Assembly (NCBI GenBank): GCA_016702745.1
Contig: JADJDJ010000007.1
Span: 1 to 33,905 of the forward strand
Source: Chitinophagaceae bacterium
GTDB lineage: Bacteria > Bacteroidota > Bacteroidia > Chitinophagales > Chitinophagaceae
DNA length: 33,905 nucleotides
Reading direction: 5' to 3'
The position numbers and the translations under genes were made by a program. This document shows positions 9,784 through 19,831 of this stretch, in pieces. Numbering within the stretch: the stretch's first letter is position 1; every line of letters begins with the position of its first letter. The notes under the pieces are model-generated. The model was given only the letters and a program-made list of their open reading frames with translations, made no database searches and was not told the origin of the DNA.

Positions 9784-12700
9784 ATGAAAAAGATCTTTAC
9801 TTTTTTACTTTTATTATCATCCTTTGCATCCTTAGCAGAAGGTGGTAAGAATCTCACACCTGCCAATACCGGTCCGCCAATGGTGTTAACCAGTTTGTTG
9901 GTTACCTGCAAAATGGTGATGCCAATAACTCCCTTACATTCCTGGCTGCGCCAACCGAACCGAATTTTAATGCCGATCACCGGTTAAAAGTCCGCATCAA
10001 GCCGGGAGAAGTTTTGTATTTTGGTCTTGCACGCAATGATGTAAACGGTGTTGTGAATAATACCGTTCGTATACAGTTGCGCAGGCTGGATAATAATACG
10101 GTAGTATCGGTATCAGATCTTTTTCTACTGATGGAGTAAACCTGGATGCCGCAACGGTGTAATAGGTACTTATGCACAAATGGTTGCCGGCCCTTCCGCA
10201 ATTGTAGGTGGTGCAGGATATAATGCACTCAGTTATACATTTCCGGTTATAGAATCATCCGCCATTGACCTGGCCATTGAAATACTGGATGACGGCACTG
10301 TTGCTGGCGGCCTTAGAGCCAGTACAAACCGTGATTATTACAACCTGTGGGATTTTTCAGTTTATAGCGGTACCACAGAAAAAAAGGCCGCTTGCATGCC
10401 AAATACTGGTCTTTTAATGCAACTTCTGCAAGCAACCGCTTGTCTTCAAATTTCTCTTTATTTACAGCGGTACCAAACCAGGCAGGTAATAATTATTATA
10501 TAAAGTCAATCAACCTCAGCGGCATGCAGCCATTTGGTTTTTTCTTTACCAGTAATGCATCGGAACATTAACAGATGCAACAGGTAACCTGACTACTGAT
10601 TATAAAAAGCGCAGAAAAGCAGAAATTTTTTATGCGGTGTTTTTAACGCAGGCTATCCGCAATATGATAATTTTGTAAACGACCCTGATCCGGAATTCTG
10701 GCCTACAGCTTCCATTGTTAACCCGGTTATTGTACCTGTTTCAAAATGCAATATTTCAAGGCCAAATGGTGGCGCAATGGATATTTCATTAACAGTTACT
10801 GCGCCGGGTGTGGCAATATTGCTCCTCGATCTTAATAACGTTGACGGATACCAGCCAGGAACCAAAGATGTGTTGATTGAATCTGAAATAGCCTCACTGG
10901 GAACTTCTGTTGTAACCTGGGATGGCCTGGATGGCCTGGGTGCGAATGTACCAAGCGGAACTGCATTTAAAACAATATTCAGGTATGGATCTTTCCCGGT
11001 ACATTACCCGATATATGATGCTGAGAATAACAGTGACGGGTTTGCAATTTTTGATTACAGGCCAGCTCCGCCTGCAACACCTGCTATCGCTTTTTGGGAT
11101 GACAGTTCGGTGGTTACCGGCTCAGCAGAAATATTTGGTATTACATCAAGTGGTGCCGTTCATCCCTGGGGTGGTTCGGGAACCGGAATTCTGGCTCCAA
11201 ATATCGGTGATACCAGGTTATTCAATACCTGGATCTATGGCCAGTTAAGGGAATTCAGAAGTACAAACCTGCATACCTACAGTTGCATAACGTTGCCACC
11301 AGTGGCCAATAATTTCACCAACCTGCCGATGCCGCAAACAAACGGAGCTACACTTATTCCCGCATTGGTTGCCAGTGATCCGGACGGAACAATAGATTCA
11401 TATAATATTTTAACAATCCCACCGGTTTCAGAAGGCGTATTATCTTATTGTTCAAATGGCACTGAGCCTTGCACCGGAACTGTTACCGTAATTACTCCGG
11501 GTACTGTATTATCTCCTGCACAAATAAATACACTGAAATTTGATCCGGCACCAACCTTCATAGGAATTGCCCAATTTACTTTTAATGCAACAGACAATAG
11601 TGGCAACATCAGTAATACAGCAACTTATAAATTGCCTGTTGAAGCAAGGCCGCCTTTAGCCAATAATATCGTGGTGCCTTCTATGTCTAATACAATGGCC
11701 CAACAGCAATTGCGCCATTATCAGCATCAGATGATGATGGAACAATTACTTCTTTAATAACAACGGTGCCTCCTGCCATTGAAGGCATTCTTACTTTCTG
11801 CTCCAATGGAACGGAGCCTTGCACAGGAACTGTTACTGTGATCAATGCCGGAGATGTATTAACTCCAGCTCAAATGGCAACGCTGAAATTTGATCCTGCA
11901 ACAGGCTTTGTAGGAAATGCAACTTTTAATTATACGGCTACTGATAATAGTGGTAACATAAGCAATACAGCCAATTATACCATTCCTGTTGCTGCATCTG
12001 TAAATGGCGAAACGCCACCATTGGTTGACAATATAAATGCTCAGCCGGTAAATAACAGCAGTGGGCCAACGGCTATTCCTGCTTTACAGGCCAGTGACCT
12101 GGATGGTACAATTGACAATTATACTGTGCTTACGTTGCCTGGATGTTGGCAGATGGTATTTTGAGCTATTGCCCGCTGGCTCCTGCTCCCTGTACAACAG
12201 GCCAACTGCTGGCAGTTACCGCAGGGCAGACACTTACTCCGGACCAGGCTGCATCCTTGTATTTTGACCCGGCTCCCGGGTTTATTGGAAATGCTGATTT
12301 TACATACACTGCAACAGATAATGATGGTAATACCGGGAACACCGGAACTTATAATATACCGGTTGTAAATAATCCGCCAACTGTTATCAATATTACTACC
12401 ACAGTACCTTACAATGCAGCAGCAACTGCTATACCTCCAATCAGCGGAAGTGACGGAGACGGCACGATAACAAACTATACTATTTCAACTATTCCCCGGT
12501 TGTTGAGGGCGTTTTATTGTATTGCCCATTAGCACCTTTAACCTGTTTACCGGCACAACTGTTACCAGTAAACGCCGGACAGAACCTGACTCCTGACCAG
12601 GCACTGTCATTATATTTTGATCCTGCAGCAGGTTTCAGCGGCAATGCAAATTTCCAGTTATACTGCATCAGATAATAACGGTAACATAAGCCAGCCCGAA

Positions 12701-14592
12701 ATTATACAATAGGCATTGCCAATCAACCCCGGTTGCACAAAATATAATTGCTCCGGTAATGCCTAACACTAACGGGCAGACGAATATTCCTCCTTTTATT
12801 GCTGCAGACCTCGATGGCACGATCAGCTCATATACCATACATACGATTCCAGCAGTTGCACAGGGTGTGTTGTATCTCTGTTCACCGGGGATGTGTAGCT
12901 GTAACGCCTGGCCAGGTGCTTACAGTTGCCCAGATCAGCCAGTTAACTTTTGATCCAAACCCTGCATTTACGGGGTTGCAAGTTTTGCTTATTCTGCCAC
13001 AGATAATAGCGGTAATCCAAGTAACCTGGCATTTTACAACATACCTGTTTCAGGTGCTGGAAATATTCCTCCATTGCAGAACCCGTGATAGCGCCAGTTA
13101 TGAACAATAATGGCGCAACTGCCATTCCTTCTTTAATTGCCAGTGATCCTGATGGAACGATTGCCTCATATACCATTGAGAGTTTGCCACCTGCATACCA
13201 GGGTGTTTTATTGCTTGGTGGTATTCCTGTAACAGCAGGCCAGGTATTAACACCTGCAGAAATCAGCCTGTTACAATTTGATCCAAACCCTGCTTTTACC
13301 GGCAATGCAATTTTTGAATATTCGGCAACAGATAATTCCGGTTTCACAAGCAACAGCGCTTTGTATACCATACCAGTTAATAACCTTCCGCCAACAGCAA
13401 TTCCTGTTGTAGCGCCGGTAATGCCCAATTCAAACGGCCCAACAGCTATTCCATCACTGGTAGGGTCAGACGCAGATGGTACTGTTGTTTCTTATACAAT
13501 CAGTTCCTTGCCTTTACCGGGCCAGGCGTTTTGTTATTGAATGGGTGCCTGTAACAGCCGGCCAGGTTTTAACTCCAATACAAATTAGCCAGCTTCAATT
13601 TGATCCTGCTTCCGGGTATACCGGTGAAGTGGTGTTTAATTATTTTGCAACTGATAATAATAACCAGGCAAGCAATGTAGCAGCCTATTCATTAAATGTT
13701 ACCGGCATACCGCCTGTTTCAGAAGATGTGGTGGCACCGCAAATGGAAAACACCAGCGGCCCGGTAGCCATTCCTTTATTGAGCAGCAGTGATGCAGATG
13801 GTTCCATAGCAACTTATGTGATCAACAGCATTCCGCCTGCTACACAGGGTGTGCTGTTACTAAATGGGTTACCCGTAACCGTTGGGCAAGTATTATCTCC
13901 TGCGGAGATCGCTCAGTTACAATTTGATCCGGCTATCGGTTTTTCCGGAAATGCATTGTTTAATTATGCTGCATTTGATAATGGCGGAAACCTGAGCAAT
14001 ACAGCAACCTATGTTATACCGGTTATTCCGCCAATTGTATTACCTGTAAAACTTATAACATTTACGGGTAAACTAACAGGCGGTAAAACTGTTTTGTTCT
14101 GGGAAACTTCCCAGGAACTTAACAGTGATTATTTTGATGTTGAAAGAAGTACAGATGGCGTAAATTATCAAAAGAAAGGTACTGTTAAAGCAGCGGAAAT
14201 TCTGCCATTTCCAGGCAGTATGGGTTTACAGATATTCAACCTCAAAACGGCATCAATTATTACAGGCTTAAGATGGTTGATAAAGATGGCAGCTTTGAAT
14301 ATTCAAACATTGTAATCATTAAAGTGAATGAAAAAGTTCATTTGAATGTTTGGCCAAATCCGTTCACCGATCAAATCCAGGTTTCTATTCAGATGGATAA
14401 AAATGGCGTAATCCCGGTCCGTTTAGTGGATGCTTCCGGAAAAACAATCCGTTTTACAAATGTTAGTGTTCAACGGGGAAGAAACCAGTTCACCATCGAT
14501 GGCCTGGGCAACTTACAACCAGGTGTTTATTTTATTGAACTAAGCGATAATAATAAAGAGCTTTCGGCCCTGTAAAAGTGCTGAAACAATAA
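9784..14592 (+). CDS. Large secreted cadherin/Ig-repeat protein with T9SS type A sorting domain
   Basis: A giant surface or secreted protein of about 1600 residues. It begins with a signal peptide (MKKIFTFLLLLSSFASLAEG). A roughly 500-residue N-terminal region follows, with beta-rich pieces such as VRIKPGEVLYFGLARND, FNAGYPQYDNFVNDPDPEF, TWDGLDGLGANVPSGT (a FlgD-like Ig motif) and FPVHYPIYDAENNSDGF. Next are eight tandem repeats of about 105-120 residues (11287-14030), each with ASDPDGTI-type acidic Ca-binding-like motifs and FDPxxGFxGNAxFxYxATDNxG. The C-terminus has LPVKLITFTGKL, FWETSQELNSDYFDVERS and the sorting domain LNVWPNPFTDQIQVSI...LQPGVYFIEL, the T9SS type A pattern. Restoring a shift near 14574 gives the end VKVLKQ and TAA 14590-14592. 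At least ten frame breaks interrupt it. Adhesion or matrix roles are inference; no catalytic motif was seen. Confidence 0.85.
11287..14030 (+). repeat. Eight tandem cadherin-like repeats (about 310-360 bp each)
   Basis: Units begin at roughly 11287, 11648, 12010, 12376, 12724, 13085, 13394 and 13718. Each follows the plan APxMxNxNGxTAIPxLxASD, then DGTIxSYTI, xIPPxxxGVL, a short turn, VTxGQVLTPAQ, LxFDPxxxFxGNAxFxY, ATDNxGxxSN and YxIPV. Units 1-4 carry two Cys in the turn (CSNGTEPCT in 1 and 2, CPLAPAPC and CPLAPLTC in 3 and 4). Unit 5 carries one and units 6-8 none, having LLLNGxPVTAGQ instead. The pairwise likeness suggests stepwise duplication. Confidence 0.88.
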
Positions 14593-14610
14593 GTTTATTC
14601 ATGACCAGTT

Positions 14611-14643
14611 AAGCCGGCTTCCTAATAAGAAGCCGGCTTTTTT
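14611..14643 (+). terminator. Intrinsic terminator after the T9SS type A protein
   Basis: Stem AAGCCGGCTTC paired with GAAGCCGGCTT, a 7-base loop CTAATAA, then six T. It starts 19 bp after the reconstructed stop at 14592 and separates this gene from kup. Confidence 0.93.
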
Positions 14644-14730
14644 AGTTTGATGGCCGTTTCTGTACCTGGTTTAAAAAATCAATTTATCGGGAGTTTTACA
14701 AAACTTCTTTCTTTATATTCGTTTTCAATC

Positions 14731-14738
14731 TACATTTG
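14731..14738 (+). promoter_or_regulatory. Possible Bacteroidota -7 promoter element of kup
   Basis: TACATTTG matches the Bacteroidota -7 consensus TAnnTTTG exactly and lies 49 bp before the kup GTG, after the preceding terminator. No clear TTG -33 box was found at the expected distance, so this is only a candidate. Confidence 0.45.
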
Positions 14739-14787
14739 CAAAGCCCGGTGAAAACCTTTATAGGGCACTTATAGAAAACTAAATTTA

Positions 14788-16778
14788 GTGGGAAAGCACA
14801 TCAACAAAGTCTCTGGCGCAGGTTTACTGGTTGCGCTGGGCATCATTTACGGAGATATTGGAACCTCTCCTTTATATGTTTTTAACTCCATTATTAATAA
14901 CAGGGTAGTTAGTGAAGAACTGATACTTGGTACTTTGTCGCTGATATTGTGGACAATCACAATTATTACAACCATAAAATATGTTTGGTTGGTATTAAGG
15001 GCAGATAACAAAGGAGAAGGAGGGATATTTTCACTTTTTGCATTGGTGCGGCGCAGACGGAAATGGCTTGTGATTCCAGCCATGATAGGTGGTGCTGCTT
15101 TGCTGGCAGATGGCATGATCACCCCACCCATTTCCATCACATCAGCAATTGAGGGATTGAAAGAGCTGCCACGGTTTCATGAATTAGGAAAGGATACCGT
15201 TGTATATATTGTTTAGGAATACTTGCTGTTTTCTTTTTATGCAGCAATTTGGTACCGCTTCTATTGGGAAATTGTTTGGCCCCGTAATGACTATTTGGTT
15301 CGGTATGCTAGCCGTTATGGGCTTTGTTCATTTGTCTGATGATTTTGGAATATTCAGGGCGCTTAACCCTTATTATGCGATACACTTTTTATTAAATTAT
15401 ACAGGCGGGTTCTGGTTATTGGGAGCTGTATTCCTTTGTACAACCGGTGCAGAAGCATTGTATAGCGACCTTGGCCATTGCGGCAGGGGCAATATCCGTG
15501 TCTCATGGGTTTTTGTAAAAACCTGCCTGCTGATCAATTATTTTGGCCAGGGAGCCAGTTTGCTAAAACATCATACGGGTAAATTAATGGATGCAACTAC
15601 GCGAAATGTTGAATCTATCAATGCATTTTATGACCTGTTGCCGCAATGGTTTATTGTACCAGGCGTTATTATAGCAACTTCTGCTGCCATTATTGCCAGC
15701 CAGGCAATGGTGAGTGGTTCCTTCACACTAATCAATGAGGCTATCCGCTTAAACTTGTGGCCAAAATTCAGGGTTAATTATCCATCAGAAGCGAAAGGGC
15801 AGATATTTATTCCTGCAATTAATACGATTCTGTTTGCCGGTTGTGTATTGGTTGTTTTATATTTCAGGGAATCTGCCAGGATGGAAGCAGCATATGGAAT
15901 GGCAATCATAACAACCATGCTTACGACCACAATCCTTTTTGCTAACTACCTTGTTCTGCACAGGGTTAAATCTTTCTGGATTTATTTCTTCATGATATTT
16001 TATTTCACTGGCGAATTGGGTTTCCTCATAGCCCTGATGGATAAGTTTACTCACGGAGGTTATATCACGTTATTGATCGGCTTATTGATGTTCTGCGTAA
16101 TGTACGTTTGGTACAGGGCAAGAAAGATCAAGAACCGTTATGTTGAATTTGTTCGGGTGGAGGAGTATATACCCAAAATGGAAGAGTTGAGCAATGACAG
16201 CACTGTTCCAAAATATGCCAACCCACCTGGTTTACCTCACCAGTGCAAATAACCACAAGGAAATTGAACATAAGATCATTTACAGCATTCTCAGCGGCAA
16301 ACCCAAGCGGGCTGATATTTACTGGTTTGTGCATGTTGATACAATGGATGAACCTTACACCTGTGAGTATGTTGTTGAACACATCATTCCCAATGATATA
16401 ATACGGGTAGAATTCCGCCTTGGTTTCCGCGTGGCGCCACGTATAAACCTGATGTTCAAGAAGGTGGTGGAAGACCTGGTGGCAAACCGGGAAGTGAATG
16501 TTACCAGCCGTTATGAAAGCCAGCAACGAAATAACGTGGTAGGTGATTTTAAATTCATCGTTATGGAAAAATTCCTTAGCCAGGATAATGAATTGCCATT
16601 CTTTGAACATATCATCATGAGGCTTTACTTCTGGGTTAAAGAAATAAGTGTAAGCGAAGAGCGTAGTTTTGGACTGGAACAAAGTAATGTGATGGTAGAA
16701 AAATTTCCACTGGTTGTTGCGCCGGTCAGCAAACTGAAAATGAAACGCATGTGGAACAATGAAGATGATTATCTGTAA
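14788..16778 (+). CDS. kup: Kup-family potassium uptake transporter
   Basis: Kup proteins are H+-coupled K+ importers with about 12 transmembrane helices and a cytoplasmic C-terminal domain. The N-terminal signature GIIYGDIGTSPLYVF is clear near residue 19, followed by NKGEGGIFSLFALVRRR, ADGMITPPISITSAIEGL, QQFGTASIGKLFGPVM, CTTGAEALYSDLGHCG, NYFGQGASLL and ASQAMVSGSFTLINEA. The soluble C-terminal domain reads to KRMWNNEDDYL and TAA 16776-16778. Shifts occur near 15212 and 16222. Joined length is about 663 residues, full for the family. The start is GTG at 14788, the only in-frame start close to the YGDIGTSP helix. A rhodanese gene begins 5 bp after the stop and may share the transcript. Confidence 0.95.
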
Positions 16779-16783
16779 AAAAT

Positions 16784-17093
16784 ATGCAGCATATCAGTGT
16801 TTCAGAATTAAAGAAAATGTTGAATGAATCTGCCGGATTGCAATTGGTTGATGTAAGAGAACCCTGGAACATCAATTGTTCAATATAGGCGGAACCCTGG
16901 TCCCTTTAGGTTCATTAACAGAAAATATTGATAAAATAAGCACTTCTAAAACCGTTGTTTTTACTGTCAGAAAGGCATCAGGAGCCAGATAGCCATTCAG
17001 CGGCTGGAACAAAAACTACAATTAACCAACCTGGTAAATCTGCAGGGAGGAATGGATGCATGGCAAAAAGATGCACTTTCCTTAAAAGGTTGA
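16784..17093 (+). CDS. Small single-domain rhodanese-like protein
   Basis: Rhodanese domains carry a persulfide on an active-site Cys and move sulfur or sense redox state. From ATG 16784 the sequence reads MQHISVSELKKMLN, then LQLVDVREPWE, the usual rhodanese entry strand. A shift near 16868 leads to FNIGGTLVPLGSL. A second near 16965 (one T missing from a T-run) restores the active-site loop YCQKGIRSQIAIQRL, with Cys followed by the basic CxxxxR loop. It ends NLQGGMDAWQKDALSLKG with TGA 17091-17093. About 103 residues, typical of GlpE/PspE-size proteins. It has no signal peptide, so it is probably cytoplasmic. It is too broken to appear as one open frame. Its substrate is unknown. Confidence 0.82.
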
Positions 17094-17140
17094 AGTTATT
17101 AATTGCTGAATGCATAACTTAAAGGAAATTTACTTTTCTG

Positions 17141-17924
17141 TTGAATTACTCACTCTTATACATCATAGGCGGTTATCTTTTGCTGATACTGATCATATAC
17201 CTGGTACAGGAACGTTTTATTTTTAAGCCTGAAAAACTGAAGCAGGATTTTATTTATAAATATGATGCTCCTTTCCGGGAATTATTTTTTGATGTTGAAC
17301 CCGGTGTAAGGATCAATGGGTTACATTTTACAGTGAAAGAACCGCATGGACTGGTTTGTATTTTCATGGCAATACCAGGAGTATAAAAGGCTGGGCACGC
17401 TATGCAAAAGATTTTACCGGTATAATTATGATGTAGTACTGGTTGATTACCGTGGTTTTGGAAAGTACCGGTAAGCGCACTGAAAAAGATATGCTCAATG
17501 ATATGCAATTTGTATATGATAAACTGGCGGCACAATATACTCAACAACACCTCATTGTTTATGGAAGAAGCCTGGGCAGCGGCTTTGCAACAAAAATTGC
17601 CAGCGACAACAAACCACGTTACCTGATTCTGGATGCTCCTTATTTCAGTTTTACAAAAGCCATAGAACGTTTTTACCTATGTTGCCGGTACGCTTTGTTT
17701 TGCGGTTTCAACTGCGTACAGATAAATGGATTGAAAATGTACATTGCCATACCTATATCCTTCATGGAACAAGGGATTGGCTGATTCCAATCAGCAACAG
17801 TGAAAAACTGCAGGCGCTTAATCCAAAAAAAATAACTTTGATCCGCATAAAAGGCGGTGGACATAATAACTTACCTGCTTTTCCGGAGTATCATAATTTT
17901 ATCCGGGACATCCTTCAGTACTAA
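17141..17924 (+). CDS. Membrane-anchored alpha/beta hydrolase (copy 1)
   Basis: Alpha/beta hydrolase of the bacterial ABHD13/YfhR-like type. TTG at 17141 is the chosen start because it directly precedes a hydrophobic anchor (LLYIIGGYLLLILIIYLV). After it come FIFKPEKLKQDF, the oxyanion HG (GLVLYFHGNTRS, restored by a shift near 17355), VDYRGFGKS (shift near 17462), the nucleophile elbow YGRSLGSG, the acid in HGTRDWLIP and the catalytic His in GGGHNNL. A further shift lies near 17680. Length is about 260 residues. All three triad residues are present, so it is probably active; esterase or thioesterase activity is a family guess and the substrate is unknown. It is a diverged paralogue of the next gene, 9 bp downstream. 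Confidence 0.85.
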
Positions 17925-17933
17925 ATAATACAA

Positions 17934-18746
17934 ATGAATTTTAACAGGAAAAAAATATTTGCCCGGACTAAAATTTTTATAATCATTTATTGCAGTATAG
18001 GTATTGTTCTTTTTTACATGCAGGATATTTTCATATTCCTGCCTGAAAAATTGAATTCAGATCATGTGTTCAAATTTGATCTTCCTTTTGAAGAAGTTAC
18101 TATTCCTGTAAACAGGGAAGATACCATCAGCCTGGTAAAGTTTTTCCCGAAAGATTCAATCCGAAACGGCCTGGTTATTTATTATCACGGAAACAAGATC
18201 AATGTAGAACATTATGCTGCCCATGCAGCTATTTTTACACGCAATGGTTATGAAGTTTGGATGCCCGATTATCCGGGCTATGGAAAAAGCAGGGGAGAGC
18301 GTACAGAACAGAAATTATATGACCAGGCTTTGCTTATCAGGAAGCTGGCGGCCGGTAAATTCAGTGCAGACAGTACTGTAATTTATGGAAGATCATTGGG
18401 AACGGGTATTTCAGCTTATGTAGCGTCTATGTATAACTGTAAGAGCCTGGTACTGGAAACACCTTACTACAGCATTCCCGGGCTGCTTAATTCCTTTACA
18501 TACATATATCCGGCAACGTATATGTCTAAGTACAAAATACCAACCTGGAAATATTTACAGGATGTGCAGGAACCGGTTATTATTTTTCATGGCAACAACG
18601 ACTGGATTATACCTTACCGTTGTGCAGCGAAATTAAAAAAGTACTTAAAGGAAGGAGATGAATTTGTAACCATCCGAAACGGGTCACATAATAACCTGAC
18701 GGGTTTTGAAATTTATAAACACAAGATAGATTCTCTGTTAAAATAA
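17934..18746 (+). CDS. Membrane-anchored alpha/beta hydrolase (copy 2)
   Basis: An uninterrupted 270-residue gene, one of the few intact long frames here. An N-terminal hydrophobic helix (residues about 13-30, IFIIIYCSIGIVLFYMQ) anchors an alpha/beta hydrolase domain. The oxyanion HG is at 85-86, PDYPGYGKSRGERT at 111-124, nucleophile Ser154 in YGRSLGTG, Asp223 in HGNNDWIIP and His252 in GSHNNL. It shares with copy 1 the FLPEKLNSDHVFKFDLPFEE opening, the same elbow and the unusual HNNL end, so the pair arose by tandem duplication. It ends 10 bp from the stop of the convergent LD-carboxypeptidase gene, with no terminator between. The substrate is unknown. Confidence 0.92.
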   Translation: MNFNRKKIFARTKIFIIIYCSIGIVLFYMQDIFIFLPEKLNSDHVFKFDLPFEEVTIPVNREDTISLVKFFPKDSIRNGLVIYYHGNKINVEHYAAHAAIFTRNGYEVWMPDYPGYGKSRGERTEQKLYDQALLIRKLAAGKFSADSTVIYGRSLGTGISAYVASMYNCKSLVLETPYYSIPGLLNSFTYIYPATYMSKYKIPTWKYLQDVQEPVIIFHGNNDWIIPYRCAAKLKKYLKEGDEFVTIRNGSHNNLTGFEIYKHKIDSLLK

Positions 18747-18756
18747 TAAACCGCTT

Positions 18757-19665
18757 TTACAATTCCACCAGGCTGGCCTTATTACCGGTTACTTTTAATG
18801 TGTAAGCAACACCCACTTTTAATGCAACATTTTCTTTTGAATGGCTCACCGGGAAATTAAAACAAACCGGGCATTCTACTTTTGCAGTTATTTCTTGAAT
18901 GATCTCTTCTGCGGATTTACCAAAAGGCCTTTCTGTATCTTTCATATCGGTAAAACCTCCAAAATAATCCCTGCAGGTTTTTTAAATTTTCCGCTTCTCT
19001 TCAGGTGGTACAGCATCCTGTCAAGGTTGTAAAGGTATTCACCGGTGTCTTCTATGAATAAGAGTTTGTTCCTGTCATCAAAATCAGAAGCCGCCTATTA
19101 CATTGGAAAGCAATGCAAGGTTACCGCCAGTCAAAATACCGGTAGCCTCGCCTTTTTTTGTTGAAGGGATGCCCTGCTGATTTATAATTACCCTTTTTCC
19201 TTCCAAAGCTCTTTTGAGAGATATTATAAAGGTATTTTCTGTTGGATTTTCATTGAAGGCGCCAGCCATCGGCGCATGCATGGATGCAATTTTATAGTTA
19301 TTTAAAAGGTGGGTATGCAATACCGTTATATCGCTGAAACCAATCAGCCATTTGGGATTCTTTTTAAATTTTTTAAAATCAAGCATATCAATGATCCTGC
19401 CCATACCATACCCGCCCCTTCCAAATAATATTGCATTTATAGAGCTGTCATCAAGCATAGCCTGTAATTCAGCTGCTCTTTCTCCATCGGTACCACTGAA
19501 ATAATTTTCAGAACTGCTGCCGAGTGTCTTACCAACCATTACTTCATAACCCCATTGCTGTAAAGTTTGTATACAGGTTGCGGCCTTTTCTGCAGCCATA
19601 TAGCCCGCCGGACAAGTAATGCCGATTGTGTCGCCTTTTTTTAAATATGGAGGGATGGTGTTCAT
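18757..19665 (-). CDS. LD-carboxypeptidase, peptidase family S66 (cytoplasmic type)
   Basis: S66 (LdcA-type) enzymes remove the terminal D-Ala from muropeptide tetrapeptides during peptidoglycan recycling. The N-terminus MNTIPPYLKKGDTIGITCPA has no signal peptide. GRGGYGMGRIIDMLDF is followed by the nucleophile Ser in WLIGFSDITVLH. After a shift near 19090 come LFIEDTGEYLYNLDRML (catalytic Glu) and FPVSHSKENVALKVGV (catalytic His). It ends ASLVEL at 18757. Reconstructed length is 302 residues, normal for the family, and the triad is complete. Its ATG directly abuts an 8-bp tandem repeat. A paralogue with a signal peptide lies at 33035. The murD-murC genes nearby fit a peptidoglycan role. Confidence 0.92.
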
Positions 19666-19740
19666 GATTTGAAGATTTGAAGATTTGAAGATTTGAAGAT
19701 TTGAAGATTTGAAGTTTGAAGTTTGAAGTTTGAAGTTTGA
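19666..19740. repeat. Short tandem repeat touching the LD-carboxypeptidase start codon
   Basis: Six copies of GATTTGAA (19666-19713) are followed by three full and one partial copies of GTTTGAA (19714-19740). The array directly adjoins the start codon of the minus-strand gene, so in that mRNA it reads as TTCAAAC and TTCAAATC units ending at ATG. The opposite orientation of the same word (TTCAAATCTTCAAAT) is at 19801-19815, so the leader could fold back on itself. Confidence 0.92.
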
Positions 19741-19831
19741 TCAATATGAAGATGAAAATTTGTAATTCGAATAATTCAATAATCTTTAAAGTAAATAATT
19801 TTCAAATCTTCAAATTTTCCCTTTAAATTGT

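Noticed and set aside
11287..14030. DNA-level mobile or satellite repeat
   Set aside because: Periodicity follows protein domains (about 105-120 residues) and encoded motifs; it is a multidomain adhesin-like protein.
19666..19740. CRISPR array
   Set aside because: Units are 7-8 bp with no spacers and no cas genes are present; it is a simple tandem repeat.
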